A DNA stretch of 39,518 nucleotides from Agathobacter sp. (lineage in GTDB: Bacteria > Bacillota > Clostridia > Lachnospirales > Lachnospiraceae), in assembly GCA_017409825.1 (NCBI GenBank), contig JAFQRZ010000009.1:1-39518 (forward strand). Direction: 5' to 3'. The position numbers and the translations under genes are program-made. Shown one piece after another: positions 1-7,156 of this stretch (positions are counted from its first letter, which is position 1; each line of letters starts with the position of its first letter). Under the pieces are notes generated by a model that had not been told where the DNA came from, ran no database searches, and worked only from the letters and a program-made list of their open reading frames with translations.

Positions 1-60
1 CATGAGCCATGCAAACTGTTTGACGCACCGTTCTTGTGCGGAGTTTTTGCATGGCTCATG
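1..60. repeat. Palindromic hairpin at the window edge
   Basis: Bases 1-15 and 46-60 are perfect reverse complements (arm CATGAGCCATGCAAA). Inside lies a second stem, CGCAC (24-28) with GTGCG (36-40). The outer arm begins at base 1, so it may continue beyond the window. There is no T-tract on either side, so it is not a simple terminator. It lacks the CGTTACT/AGTAACG core of the repeat elements at 30656-31074 and is not obviously the same family. Confidence 0.6.
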
Positions 61-261
61 TAATATCACCTTTATAAGACTGCCCACATTAGAGAAACAG
101 GAATTTGAGAACGGTGTCTGTTGCACAACGTACAAAGTGGTACAGAGAGTAAAAGCTATGACAGACACAATACTTAAGCAGAAGTGTGTTTCTTAGAAAT
201 TCTAGCGTTTTCCTTAAAGGTTCGAAAATGCAACTGCGAGACGCAGATATATGTATTTCAA

Positions 262-307
262 GACATGAAGAAAAGGCGTCGACGAATTGATATTTGTGAC
301 AGCCTTT
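262..307 (-). terminator. Likely terminator of the feo operon
   Basis: On the minus strand AAAGGC pairs with GCCTTT (272-277 with 302-307), extended inward by an imperfect stem. It is followed by TTTTCTTC. It lies just downstream of the Cys-rich small gene that ends at 327. Confidence 0.5.
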
Positions 308-315
308 CTATAGTG

Positions 316-345
316 AAAGAGCTGTCTCAATGACAGCTCTTTTTC
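316..345 (+). terminator. Rho-independent terminator, plus strand
   Basis: The arms AAAGAGCTGTC (316-326) and GACAGCTCTTT (332-342) enclose a 5-base loop, and a run of five T follows on the plus strand. The loop carries the stop codon of the minus-strand gene 327-467, so the hairpin overlaps the end of that gene. It would end transcription arriving from the left edge. Confidence 0.7.
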
Positions 346-467
346 GTGCATGTGCCTGCATCGGGACAGCCGATACAATTCACACCTTTATTCTTTTCTT
401 TTTTCATATACCATAGTGCACCACCCAAGATAAGTACGAGCACTATAATAATCACAATATCCTGCAT
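327..467 (-). CDS. FeoB-associated Cys-rich membrane protein
   Basis: This is a 46-residue protein. It has one hydrophobic N-terminal segment (residues 3-20, ending VLILGGALWY), then a basic stretch, then a Cys-rich tail with C31, C34, C40 and C45 (CIGCPDAGTC). This is the architecture of the small FeoB-associated Cys-rich membrane proteins found next to feoB in many Firmicutes, where they are thought to assist ferrous iron uptake. The mechanism is not established. It starts 11 bases after the feoB stop, so it is the last gene of the feo operon, in order feoA, feoB, this gene. Its stop codon lies in the loop of a plus-strand terminator. The assignment rests on topology, cysteine pattern and position. 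Confidence 0.85.
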   Translation of the reverse strand: MQDIVIIIVLVLILGGALWYMKKEKNKGVNCIGCPDAGTCTKKSCH

Positions 468-478
468 AGAAAATACTC

Positions 479-2455
479 CTATTTCGCTGTAGCATTATTT
501 TTCTTCGCCACCAGAACCATAACTGCAATAAAGCAAATCACTGCAATCAATCCACCTAAGAAACCTGCACCAAGTGCACCCGTTGTAATAAGTGTACCAA
601 TCTGGTATACGAAGAATGCAATCGTATAGCCCGTTGCAAACTGAAGTGCTACACCACCCCAGAACCATTTCGAACTTCCCATTTCAGAATTCATTGCTCC
701 AAGAGCTGCGAAGCATGGAGGGGTAAAGAGGTTGAACATCAAGAATGCAAGTGCTGCAACCTTGGTAAGGCCCATCGTCATAGCTACTTCATTACTACCA
801 CCCATAAGAGCAAGTTCTTCGGTATCAATAAAGTTCGTAAGTGCATAACAAACAGCCAAAGTACCAACAACATTTTCTTTTGCAATAAAACCTGTAATCG
901 CTGCTGCTGCCAACTGCCATGCTGCGATGCCGCAAACTGGCACTAATAAAACCGATACTGGAGAAGCAATCGTTGCAAGAATAGATGTTGCTTCCATTCC
1001 TTCTTCTACTAACTGGAGCTGCCAGTTAAAGGATTGCATAATCTGAACAACGGTATTACATACGAGAATTACGGTACCAGCTTTCTTTATGTAAGACTTT
1101 CCACGAGCAATCATGGAAGTCACAGCTCTCTTTAAGCTTGGAAGCTTATATTCTGGAAGCTCCATGATGAAGAAAGAAGTTCTATATTTCAATCCGGAAA
1201 TCTTATTTACTAATAATGCTCCTACAAACACGAGGAAGATACCTACGAAATACATAAGTGTTCCTACCCAAGAAGCATCTCCAAAGAATGCACCTGCAAA
1301 CAATGCGATAACTGGAAGCTTTGCTCCACATGGCATAAATGGCGCAAGCATCGCTGTGACACGACGTTCTCTTTCATTGTGAATCGTACGACACGCCATA
1401 ATACCAGGAATCGCACAACCAGTACCTACTACCATAGGAATTACGGATTTACCAGAAAGACCTACTTTTTTGAAAATTGGGTCAAGCACTACAGTAGCAC
1501 GTGCCATATATCCACAGTCTTCCAATAATGCGATAAGGAAGTACATTACCATAACAAGTGGAAGGAACCCAACAACGGCACCTACACCACCGATGATACC
1601 ATCAATCAAAAGGGCATATAAGAAATCATTTGCACCTGTGAGCATTCCTCCTACCCATCCCTGGAAGGTCTCAATCCAACCAACCAAGATATCCGCAAGT
1701 GCTGGACCAAGGGTAGACTGTGAGATATCAAATACCACAAACATAACCGCTGCAAATACGAGCAGACCGATGATTGGATCGGTTAAAATATTATCGATGG
1801 TATCCTGGAAATTGCGATCCTTTGTATATACCTTTCTCTTTTCAACCTGTCTTACCAACTCGTTTACAAATTTGTATCGCTCTTTATCTGCTTCTTTTGC
1901 CGTTTCCTTATCCCATACCCCTACAAAGGATGGAGTAAAAGGTGCTGCCTGTACCTTTCCCTTTGCACACACGGCAGCATCTACAATCTGATGCAGGCTT
2001 TCATGTGTAGAAATAGTGGAAATCGTATTGATAACTGGACAGCCTAATTTATCTGCAAGCATCGATACGTTAATTTCTGTTTCTTTCTTTAGATTAATAT
2101 CTGCTTTATTTAATGCTACTACCACTGGAACACCCAGTTCCAAAAGCTGAGTTGTAAAGAATAAACTACGACTTAAATTCGTAGCATCTACAATATTGAT
2201 AATAACATCCGGTTTCTCGTTGATTACATAATCCCTTGTCACACTTTCTTCTGCTGTAAATGGTGACATCGAGTATGCACCTGGAAGGTCAACCGCAATC
2301 AATTCTTCCCCTTCATGATAATGTTTCTTAATCAGACTTTCCTTTTTATCTACAGTAACACCTGCCCAGTTTCCCACACGCTCACTTCTACCTGTCAGCG
2401 CATTATACATGGTCGTCTTACCGCTGTTTGGATTTCCTGCAAATGCAATTCTCAT
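479..2455 (-). CDS. feoB: Ferrous iron transport protein B
   Basis: FeoB is an inner-membrane Fe(II) transporter with a cytosolic GTPase domain. At 658 residues it is full length for the compact Firmicute form. The G domain shows GNPNSGKT (residues 7-14, P-loop), switch threonine T34 in GVTVDKKE, DLPG (56-59) and NKAD (116-119). A helical linker follows (around 160-225), then two Gate regions with GTGCAIPGIMACRT and PFMPCGAKLPV, each holding the conserved Cys expected in FeoB, and multiple membrane segments to the C terminus. It lies 12 bases downstream of feoA and 11 bases upstream of the Cys-rich accessory protein. The RBS AGGAG lies just upstream of the ATG. Expression is probably iron-controlled through the operator at 2700-2715. 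Confidence 0.97.
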   Translation of the reverse strand: MRIAFAGNPNSGKTTMYNALTGRSERVGNWAGVTVDKKESLIKKHYHEGEELIAVDLPGAYSMSPFTAEESVTRDYVINEKPDVIINIVDATNLSRSLFFTTQLLELGVPVVVALNKADINLKKETEINVSMLADKLGCPVINTISTISTHESLHQIVDAAVCAKGKVQAAPFTPSFVGVWDKETAKEADKERYKFVNELVRQVEKRKVYTKDRNFQDTIDNILTDPIIGLLVFAAVMFVVFDISQSTLGPALADILVGWIETFQGWVGGMLTGANDFLYALLIDGIIGGVGAVVGFLPLVMVMYFLIALLEDCGYMARATVVLDPIFKKVGLSGKSVIPMVVGTGCAIPGIMACRTIHNERERRVTAMLAPFMPCGAKLPVIALFAGAFFGDASWVGTLMYFVGIFLVFVGALLVNKISGLKYRTSFFIMELPEYKLPSLKRAVTSMIARGKSYIKKAGTVILVCNTVVQIMQSFNWQLQLVEEGMEATSILATIASPVSVLLVPVCGIAAWQLAAAAITGFIAKENVVGTLAVCYALTNFIDTEELALMGGSNEVAMTMGLTKVAALAFLMFNLFTPPCFAALGAMNSEMGSSKWFWGGVALQFATGYTIAFFVYQIGTLITTGALGAGFLGGLIAVICFIAVMVLVAKKNNATAK

Positions 2456-2467
2456 TTCTTTTCTCCT

Positions 2468-2680
2468 CTAGACAGTAATGGCTCCTGCCAAATGTTTATC
2501 GATATTGTATCTTCCATCTTTGATAGAAACGACACAACTATTTCTCTTTCGTGAAATCACCGTAATCGGTTCTCCACTATAACAACCTAATGTAAAAAGA
2601 AAACTATCCAATTCATCATCATTGGTTACTATATCTTCGATGATATATTCTGTTCCTATTTCTGCTTCTAATAATGTCAT
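2468..2680 (-). CDS. feoA: Ferrous iron transport protein A (FeoA domain)
   Basis: This is a 70-residue FeoA/SH3-like protein that is the cytosolic partner of FeoB. Visible family features are the opening MTLLEAEIGTEYIIEDI, the central GCYSGEPITVISRKRNSCVVS segment seen as G-x-x-x-G-E-x-I-x-V, and the closing YNIDKHLAGAITV, close to the usual FeoA ending where the residues before the last strand are L-A-x-x-I-x-V. An in-frame extension to 2710 exists, but AAGGAGG lies 7 bases before the ATG at 2680 and decides the start. It is the first gene of the feo operon, directly behind a strong promoter and an inverted-repeat operator. Confidence 0.92.
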   Translation of the reverse strand: MTLLEAEIGTEYIIEDIVTNDDELDSFLFTLGCYSGEPITVISRKRNSCVVSIKDGRYNIDKHLAGAITV

Positions 2681-2699
2681 AAAAGCCTCCTTTGTATTC

Positions 2700-2715
2700 G
2701 TTAGTCTCAACTAAC
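2700..2715. promoter_or_regulatory. DtxR/MntR-like operator of the feo operon
   Basis: Perfect inverted repeat GTTAGTctcaACTAAC. The TTAG-N6-CTAA half-site spacing is that of DtxR/IdeR/MntR-type metalloregulator boxes. It lies just downstream of the feo -10 box, over the expected start of transcription, where a bound repressor would block it. The identity of the regulator is inferred. Confidence 0.6.
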
Positions 2716-2724
2716 CACATACGT

Positions 2725-2753
2725 ATTTTACTACTCTAACTGCAGTTTGTCAA
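2725..2753 (-). promoter_or_regulatory. feoAB promoter (sigma-A type)
   Basis: Minus-strand TTGACA (2748-2753), a 17-base spacer and TAAAAT (2725-2730). It is correctly placed upstream of feoA, with the operator immediately downstream. Confidence 0.8.
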
Positions 2754-2774
2754 TGCTAACTTGGTAAAAATTAC

Positions 2775-2804
2775 AAAAAAACAGAAGCCATCTACGACTT
2801 CTGT
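2775..2804 (-). terminator. Terminator of the transporter-esterase operon
   Basis: The arms ACAGAAG (2781-2787) and CTTCTGT (2798-2804) are followed on the minus strand by a run of T. It lies 20 bases past the esterase stop. Confidence 0.8.
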
Positions 2805-2823
2805 TTTCTACTTCTGATTTATT

Positions 2824-3567
2824 CTATTTTATAAAATCTACGATTGCACCAAAAAGTTTTTTTCTCACTGGTATGCTGGAAAAATTATGATTTCCGCCCT
2901 CTAGTTCTATATATGTACACGCGTCACCATACACTTCCACATACCTTTGGCATGTTGCAGTATCTACCAATTGATCCTCCGTGCCTCTTATCAAAAGCAC
3001 TGGACCTTCATACCCTTTTGCAGTAGAAAATGGTTCATACTGATGCAAATCCTTGTTAAATGCTGTAGAAAAGCACAAGCCTTCGATGTCTGCTGAAAAA
3101 ATTCCCTTTTCTTCCATTGCAAGCACTCGCTCCAAGGCACCGTTCCACATACCAGCGCCTGGACACTGCAAAATTAATTTTGCCGGCTGAATACCAGGAG
3201 CCGCAGATGCAGCCACATAACCGCCCATGCTTTGACCAGATAAGATTAATTGACTTTCATCTGCCCAATCCTGTGTCTTTACCCAGTTCCAAATATCTTC
3301 TGTATCGTTTAAAAGCGAAGTAAATGTCATATCGGAAAATTCGCCATCACTTTCTCCGTTTCCATACATATCGAAACGCACGCAGGCAACTCCAATTTTC
3401 TCCAATTCTCTTGCCATCTGCACATGGAGATTTTTGTATCCGCATTTATTTCCACCAAATCCATGTATATTTACTACTACCGGTGCTTTTTCGACACCTT
3501 CTGGAATGGTACATACACCCATGAGTATATGGCCCTTACGGTTTGTAATTGAAACCTGTTTGTTCAT
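2824..3567 (-). CDS. Alpha/beta hydrolase, serine esterase family
   Basis: A 247-residue cytosolic alpha/beta hydrolase without signal peptide. The oxyanion region is HGFGGNK (35-41). The nucleophile elbow is GQSMG with the catalytic Ser at about 113. The acid is the Asp in RGTEDQLVD near 196-201, and the His is in GGNHNFSS near 226. The size and the small lid between strands resemble feruloyl/cinnamoyl esterases of rumen and gut Clostridia, but the fold is shared by many acyl esterases and peptidases, so the substrate is not settled. Its start codon overlaps the transporter stop in a TAATG junction, implying translational coupling. The natural reading is import of an acylated glycoside followed by intracellular deacylation. 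Confidence 0.85.
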   Translation of the reverse strand: MNKQVSITNRKGHILMGVCTIPEGVEKAPVVVNIHGFGGNKCGYKNLHVQMARELEKIGVACVRFDMYGNGESDGEFSDMTFTSLLNDTEDIWNWVKTQDWADESQLILSGQSMGGYVAASAAPGIQPAKLILQCPGAGMWNGALERVLAMEEKGIFSADIEGLCFSTAFNKDLHQYEPFSTAKGYEGPVLLIRGTEDQLVDTATCQRYVEVYGDACTYIELEGGNHNFSSIPVRKKLFGAIVDFIK

Positions 3568-4964
3568 TACTGTGCTCCTTTTGCAGCACGTCTTTCTGCT
3601 AATGTGTCAATCATTTCCTGTGTCTTTTTCTTTGTCAATGGATATACAAAGTAAAGAACCGCAACAGCAAGTGCATAACCAACTACATAAAGGATTGTGT
3701 ACCAGCTCCAAATGCTCTTTGTAACGGTTTCACTCTGAACAGATGCTGTTACATCATATCCTACGAGGAAGAGTGCAACGTTTGCAAGGGATGCAGATAA
3801 CGCGTTTGCACATTTACGTACGAATGAATATGCAGAGTATACGATACCTTCGTTTCTCTTTCCATGAATCAATTCATGGTAGTCGATAGAGTCATTCACC
3901 AAAGCCCATACAAGCACCTGGAAACCAGATACGCCAAGATAACAAATACCATTTACAATAATAAATGTCATACCGTCTGTAATTGGGAAGAAATGAAGCA
4001 CACCATATACGATTACAGAGAACAATGCAGAGCCCATAATCCATTCTTTCTTACCAAATTTCTTAGCCGTAAATTTGATACCGATAAATGCGATTGCCGA
4101 CCAAACCACGCTAAGCATACCGCTCATAGCAGAAAGCTTTACATCACCAAAGTAATCCTTGTATAGATATGTATTTAAACCATTTACTACAGAAGCACCT
4201 ACCATACCGATGAAGCTTGCAAGCATGCATCCGATTAATGCACGGTTGCTTGCGATTTCCTTTACTACTGCAACTACATCACTAATATTGAATTTCTTAT
4301 CCTCTTTTACCAAAGATTCTGCAACCACACGTTCCTTACACCAAAAACTTGTAAGCATGAGGCACACTACACCAACTGCAGCAAAACCAGCGGCTACGAT
4401 GATAAATCTTTCTGGTACTGGCTGGTTGTCCTTGTATAACAACAATGGTCCAAGGATAACCGCTACTGTCATGAAGATGGTACCGCCCAAACTTCTATAA
4501 CGAGAAAGGTCTGTTCTCTGGTTAACATCATCTGTCATAACAGCTGATAAACTACCGTATGGTACGTTTACACATGTATACATGATTTCATATACAACAT
4601 AAGATACAAATGCATAAATAAGTCTTGCACTATAAGCCCAATTACTTGTGTCATAAAAGCCTAATACACAAACGACTGCCATAGGAATCGCGAATGCGCG
4701 AATCCACGGAATAAATTTGCCTTTACCGGTATCCTTCTTACTATCTACCAAGGCACCAATGATTGGGTCGTTAACTGCGTCCCAAATTTTTGTGATGAGG
4801 AACAAAGCGGCTGAATGTAATGGATTAATCTGTAATACTAATGTGAAGAATACAGATAAATACGCAGAACGGAACTGTTCTGTACAACAACACCCCATGT
4901 CACCAAGGGTATAACCGATTTTGTCCAACATGCCGAATTTTCTTACGTTTTTCTTTTCGTTCAT
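3567..4964 (-). CDS. GPH-family sugar:cation symporter (MFS)
   Basis: A 465-residue polytopic membrane protein with about twelve hydrophobic segments. The N-terminal part carries GYTLGDMGCC and the segment DAVNDPIIGALVDSKKDTGKGKFIPW, typical of the glycoside-pentoside-hexuronide (MelB/YicJ/XynB) symporters. A charged central loop (around 205-225) separates the two halves. There is no C-terminal IIA domain. The likely cargo is an oligosaccharide or glycoside, of unknown identity. It leads a two-gene operon with the esterase and is divergent from an AraC regulator. The RBS AAAGGAAAAGGG precedes the ATG. Confidence 0.88.
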   Translation of the reverse strand: MNEKKNVRKFGMLDKIGYTLGDMGCCCTEQFRSAYLSVFFTLVLQINPLHSAALFLITKIWDAVNDPIIGALVDSKKDTGKGKFIPWIRAFAIPMAVVCVLGFYDTSNWAYSARLIYAFVSYVVYEIMYTCVNVPYGSLSAVMTDDVNQRTDLSRYRSLGGTIFMTVAVILGPLLLYKDNQPVPERFIIVAAGFAAVGVVCLMLTSFWCKERVVAESLVKEDKKFNISDVVAVVKEIASNRALIGCMLASFIGMVGASVVNGLNTYLYKDYFGDVKLSAMSGMLSVVWSAIAFIGIKFTAKKFGKKEWIMGSALFSVIVYGVLHFFPITDGMTFIIVNGICYLGVSGFQVLVWALVNDSIDYHELIHGKRNEGIVYSAYSFVRKCANALSASLANVALFLVGYDVTASVQSETVTKSIWSWYTILYVVGYALAVAVLYFVYPLTKKKTQEMIDTLAERRAAKGAQ

Positions 4965-5007
4965 AATTCCCTTTTCCTTTCGTTAAAAATTTATCACGAT
5001 TTGTTAC

Positions 5008-5036
5008 AACATAACTATAGCAATGCTTTATGTAAA
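5008..5036 (-). promoter_or_regulatory. Promoter of the transporter-esterase operon
   Basis: Minus-strand TTTACA (5031-5036), a 17-base spacer and TATGTT (5008-5013). The weak -10 fits a promoter that needs an activator. Confidence 0.5.
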
Positions 5037-5071
5037 AACATAGGCATTTCTTGCATAAGAACTAGCAAAAA

Positions 5072-5100
5072 TTGACATTAGTTACTTGTATTTCTTGTAT
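5072..5100 (+). promoter_or_regulatory. Promoter of the AraC-type gene at 5177
   Basis: Plus-strand TTGACA (5072-5077), a 17-base spacer and TTGTAT (5095-5100). The -10 lies inside a tandem 9-bp repeat. Confidence 0.5.
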
Positions 5101-5112
5101 TTCTTGTATACC
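5086..5112 (+). repeat. Three tandem 9-bp repeats, candidate regulator site
   Basis: TTGTATTTC, TTGTATTTC and TTGTATACC lie end to end in the divergent promoter region, overlapping the -10 of the AraC-type gene. Direct repeats are the usual geometry of AraC-family sites, although most half-sites are about 21 bp apart rather than 9. Confidence 0.5.
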
Positions 5113-5176
5113 TTTGCTATCCTACTTATTAAGATAAATTTTGCACAACTATTCTATCGTAAATGGAGAAAGCATT

Positions 5177-6004
5177 ATGGAACACAAAGAATTTCTGATT
5201 CAGCAAATGAACTTTACGAAAACAACCAATCGCAGCTTTAGTTCTGGAAAATACTATCATATATTGCTGATTGCAAAAGGTGAGTGCTATTTTCAGCTTG
5301 ATGAGGCATCTGTGTACTGCAATACGGAAACCGCGGTCTTCTTAAAACCAGAACAAAAGATAACTATGACCTATCACCACAACAAATATCCATTAGAGCT
5401 TTTGAGCATTCGTATTCTGCCCACCTATCTAAAGGAGTTGTCTGATGAAACCTGCGATTTGGAAAAGAATTTTAACTTTATTCCTGTGACAAAGACCATG
5501 GTTCATTTAGACACACGAGATACGACCCTGCTAAAAAATGTTTCCAAAACCATTATTGTACTCTCTCGTACCGAAAATGATTTTGGGTACCAGCTTTATG
5601 AAAAAAACATGCTCTCTATTTTGGTTATTCTTTTCCTTCGCTCCTGTATTGCCTCCGACCATGTTGTCCTATCACGCAACCGAAAAAACCTCGTTATGGA
5701 CGACATCTTTCGTTTTATTCGGGAACATTTGACAGAAGATTTATCCTTGGAGGTCTTTGAAGAACAGTTCTATGTTAGCCGATATCATCTTTGTCGGGAA
5801 TTTAAAAAGCTGACTGGACAAACGATTCATTCGTACATCGTCAAATCACGTTTGGATTTGTGTAAAAAATATATTGAAGCTGGAAAACCGATTAAAGAAG
5901 TGTATACCTTAGGCGGTTTTGGCGGATACAACCACTTCTTCCGTGCCTTCAAAAAGGAATATGGCATGACGCCCAAAGAATATTATGAAAGCCTGACGGA
6001 ATAA
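5177..6004 (+). CDS. AraC-family transcriptional regulator
   Basis: A 275-residue regulator. The N-terminal half is a cupin-like sensing domain (YYHILLIAKGECYFQL onward). The C-terminal ~100 residues hold two helix-turn-helix units: LSLEVFEEQFYVSRYHLCREFK and, in the second, IKEVYTLGGFGGYNHFFRAF, ending with the family signature YGMTPKEYY. The frame is open from a TTG at 5141, but GGAG ahead of the ATG at 5177 supports the shorter start. It is divergent from the sugar transporter-esterase operon and is probably its activator in response to the imported compound. A terminator stem overlaps its stop codon. Confidence 0.88.
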   Translation: MEHKEFLIQQMNFTKTTNRSFSSGKYYHILLIAKGECYFQLDEASVYCNTETAVFLKPEQKITMTYHHNKYPLELLSIRILPTYLKELSDETCDLEKNFNFIPVTKTMVHLDTRDTTLLKNVSKTIIVLSRTENDFGYQLYEKNMLSILVILFLRSCIASDHVVLSRNRKNLVMDDIFRFIREHLTEDLSLEVFEEQFYVSRYHLCREFKKLTGQTIHSYIVKSRLDLCKKYIEAGKPIKEVYTLGGFGGYNHFFRAFKKEYGMTPKEYYESLTE

Positions 6005-6018
6005 TCCGTCAGGCTTTT
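5990..6018 (+). terminator. Terminator overlapping the AraC-gene stop
   Basis: The arms AGCCTGACGGA (5990-6000) and TCCGTCAGGCT (6005-6015) enclose ATAA, whose TAA is the stop codon, and TTTT follows. It may also serve the minus-strand gene that ends at 6020. Confidence 0.85.
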
Positions 6019-6019
6019 C

Positions 6020-7105
6020 CTATGATTGAAACATATATTTATATTTTGCCGCTTGATAACGCAGTGTTTCTTCTACTCGCTGGAATTCATGTAACGAAAA
6101 CCCATCTATTCTTCCCCTAGAAATATCTGTATCATTCAATAGATACTTTTCTCTTAATTCCATAAGAACATCTACAACACGGCTCGCAGAAAAATCAAAT
6201 TTTAAATAAGAGCCATACAACACATTTGCCGCATCTAACTGCTCATCGAAATTCCGATGAAACGGCTTCGCAATTATCTTTTCTTTGCACACAAAATAAT
6301 CATTCCCTAACGGGAAATCCACTTTTGTATCTGCGAACAAAGATAATCCCATGTCATAAAATGGACAAAGACGATATCGATCCGTCTCCTTATTATATAA
6401 AATCGAAATATTATTCGTATGCCTGTCTTCATTGAAAAAGAAAGCGTCCATTTCAAACATCTTGGTCAAATATATTCCAAAGTCTTCTATTTTAGTAATC
6501 TTTCGTACAGTTTCTTCTGTATATCGAATTTTTTCTTTTATATCTGAAATACGTGATAGCTGCCTTGCTAACCCAACTGTCGTATGGCTACGAAATAATC
6601 TTTCCAACGAAACTAGCAATTCTTCCTCATATCGAAAATTCTTACTACGACAGCCACGATATTCTTTGCCCTTATAAAGAATAACTACTGGCTCATACAC
6701 AGCCGCCTCCTTGATACTAGATTGGCCTAGTAAATGCGATGCAACAACCTCTGCCAAACTCTCATATCCAAACTGGTCCGCTTTGTACCAATACCCATCC
6801 TGCAACCACTTCATATCTTCTCCCATGTGCCCTTGCGTTTTTTCAACAATATTCCATGGGTCATAAAAATCTAAATTTAAATCCTGCAAAATCAACTTTA
6901 GGTTATCCCTTGTTCTTGGGAAACATCTCTCCTCCAGAAACTCTAAAAAATCCTCCCAGGTAGGATTTATATTTATCCCAAAAGCACGCAACATGATTTT
7001 ATCCGTTGTGTTTTTTATCTCTACTTTTTCATGCCTAAAATCAATTAAAATCTGCGTACAGCATTTCTCCTCACACATGAAGTCCATACGCATAGTATAG
7101 TCCAT
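6020..7105 (-). CDS. HipA-like protein kinase
   Basis: A 361-residue HipA-family kinase-fold protein. The N-terminal part (30-100) contains FPRTRDNLKLIL and a DPWNIVEKTQG segment. The kinase-like core has an ATP-binding lysine candidate K108 (WYKADQFGYESLAEVVAS), the catalytic loop NEDRHTNN with D227 and N232 five residues apart as in HipA, and D251 in DMG as the DFG equivalent. All catalytic positions are therefore present. HipA kinases phosphorylate aminoacyl-tRNA synthetases or other proteins and are usually encoded after a HipB-type antitoxin. No such gene is next to it: the neighbours are AraC regulators. The RBS AGGAAG precedes the ATG. It could be an orphan toxin or a house protein kinase; the substrate is unknown. 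Confidence 0.75.
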   Translation of the reverse strand: MDYTMRMDFMCEEKCCTQILIDFRHEKVEIKNTTDKIMLRAFGININPTWEDFLEFLEERCFPRTRDNLKLILQDLNLDFYDPWNIVEKTQGHMGEDMKWLQDGYWYKADQFGYESLAEVVASHLLGQSSIKEAAVYEPVVILYKGKEYRGCRSKNFRYEEELLVSLERLFRSHTTVGLARQLSRISDIKEKIRYTEETVRKITKIEDFGIYLTKMFEMDAFFFNEDRHTNNISILYNKETDRYRLCPFYDMGLSLFADTKVDFPLGNDYFVCKEKIIAKPFHRNFDEQLDAANVLYGSYLKFDFSASRVVDVLMELREKYLLNDTDISRGRIDGFSLHEFQRVEETLRYQAAKYKYMFQS

Positions 7106-7120
7106 GACATTTACTTCCTG

Positions 7121-7156
7121 AAAAGAGCGACAAGAAATTAATTTCTTGTCGCTCTT
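7121..7156 (-). terminator. Long perfect palindrome, terminator of the second AraC gene
   Basis: The 15-base arms AAGAGCGACAAGAAA (7123-7137) and TTTCTTGTCGCTCTT (7142-7156) are perfect, with TTAA between them. TTTT follows on the minus strand. The stop codon of the gene at 7138 is inside it, and it sits directly before the HipA-like gene's RBS. Confidence 0.8.

Larger units (their letters stand above)
61..345 (+). other. Gene-free stretch; possible structured plus-strand RNA
   Basis: I find no convincing protein gene here. The only open frame, 2-196, has no ribosome site and runs through the palindrome. Several local stems can be drawn: GTGTCTGT (113-120) with ACAGACAC (160-167), CTGCG-AGA-CGCAG near 233-245, and the stem at 272-307. 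The stretch ends in a hairpin with a plus-strand T-tract (316-345). It could be a small RNA gene, or simply the 3' tail of something to the left of the window. It resembles no RNA family that I can name. Confidence 0.25.

Noticed and set aside
2-196. 64-codon plus-strand ORF at the window edge
   Set aside because: It runs through a palindrome, has no RBS and no recognisable composition; more likely structural or intergenic.
262-345. Riboswitch-like alternate pairing (antiterminator versus terminator)
   Set aside because: GACAGCCTTTC could pair with GAAAGAGCTGTC, but no plus-strand gene follows to be controlled; two convergent terminators explain it more simply.
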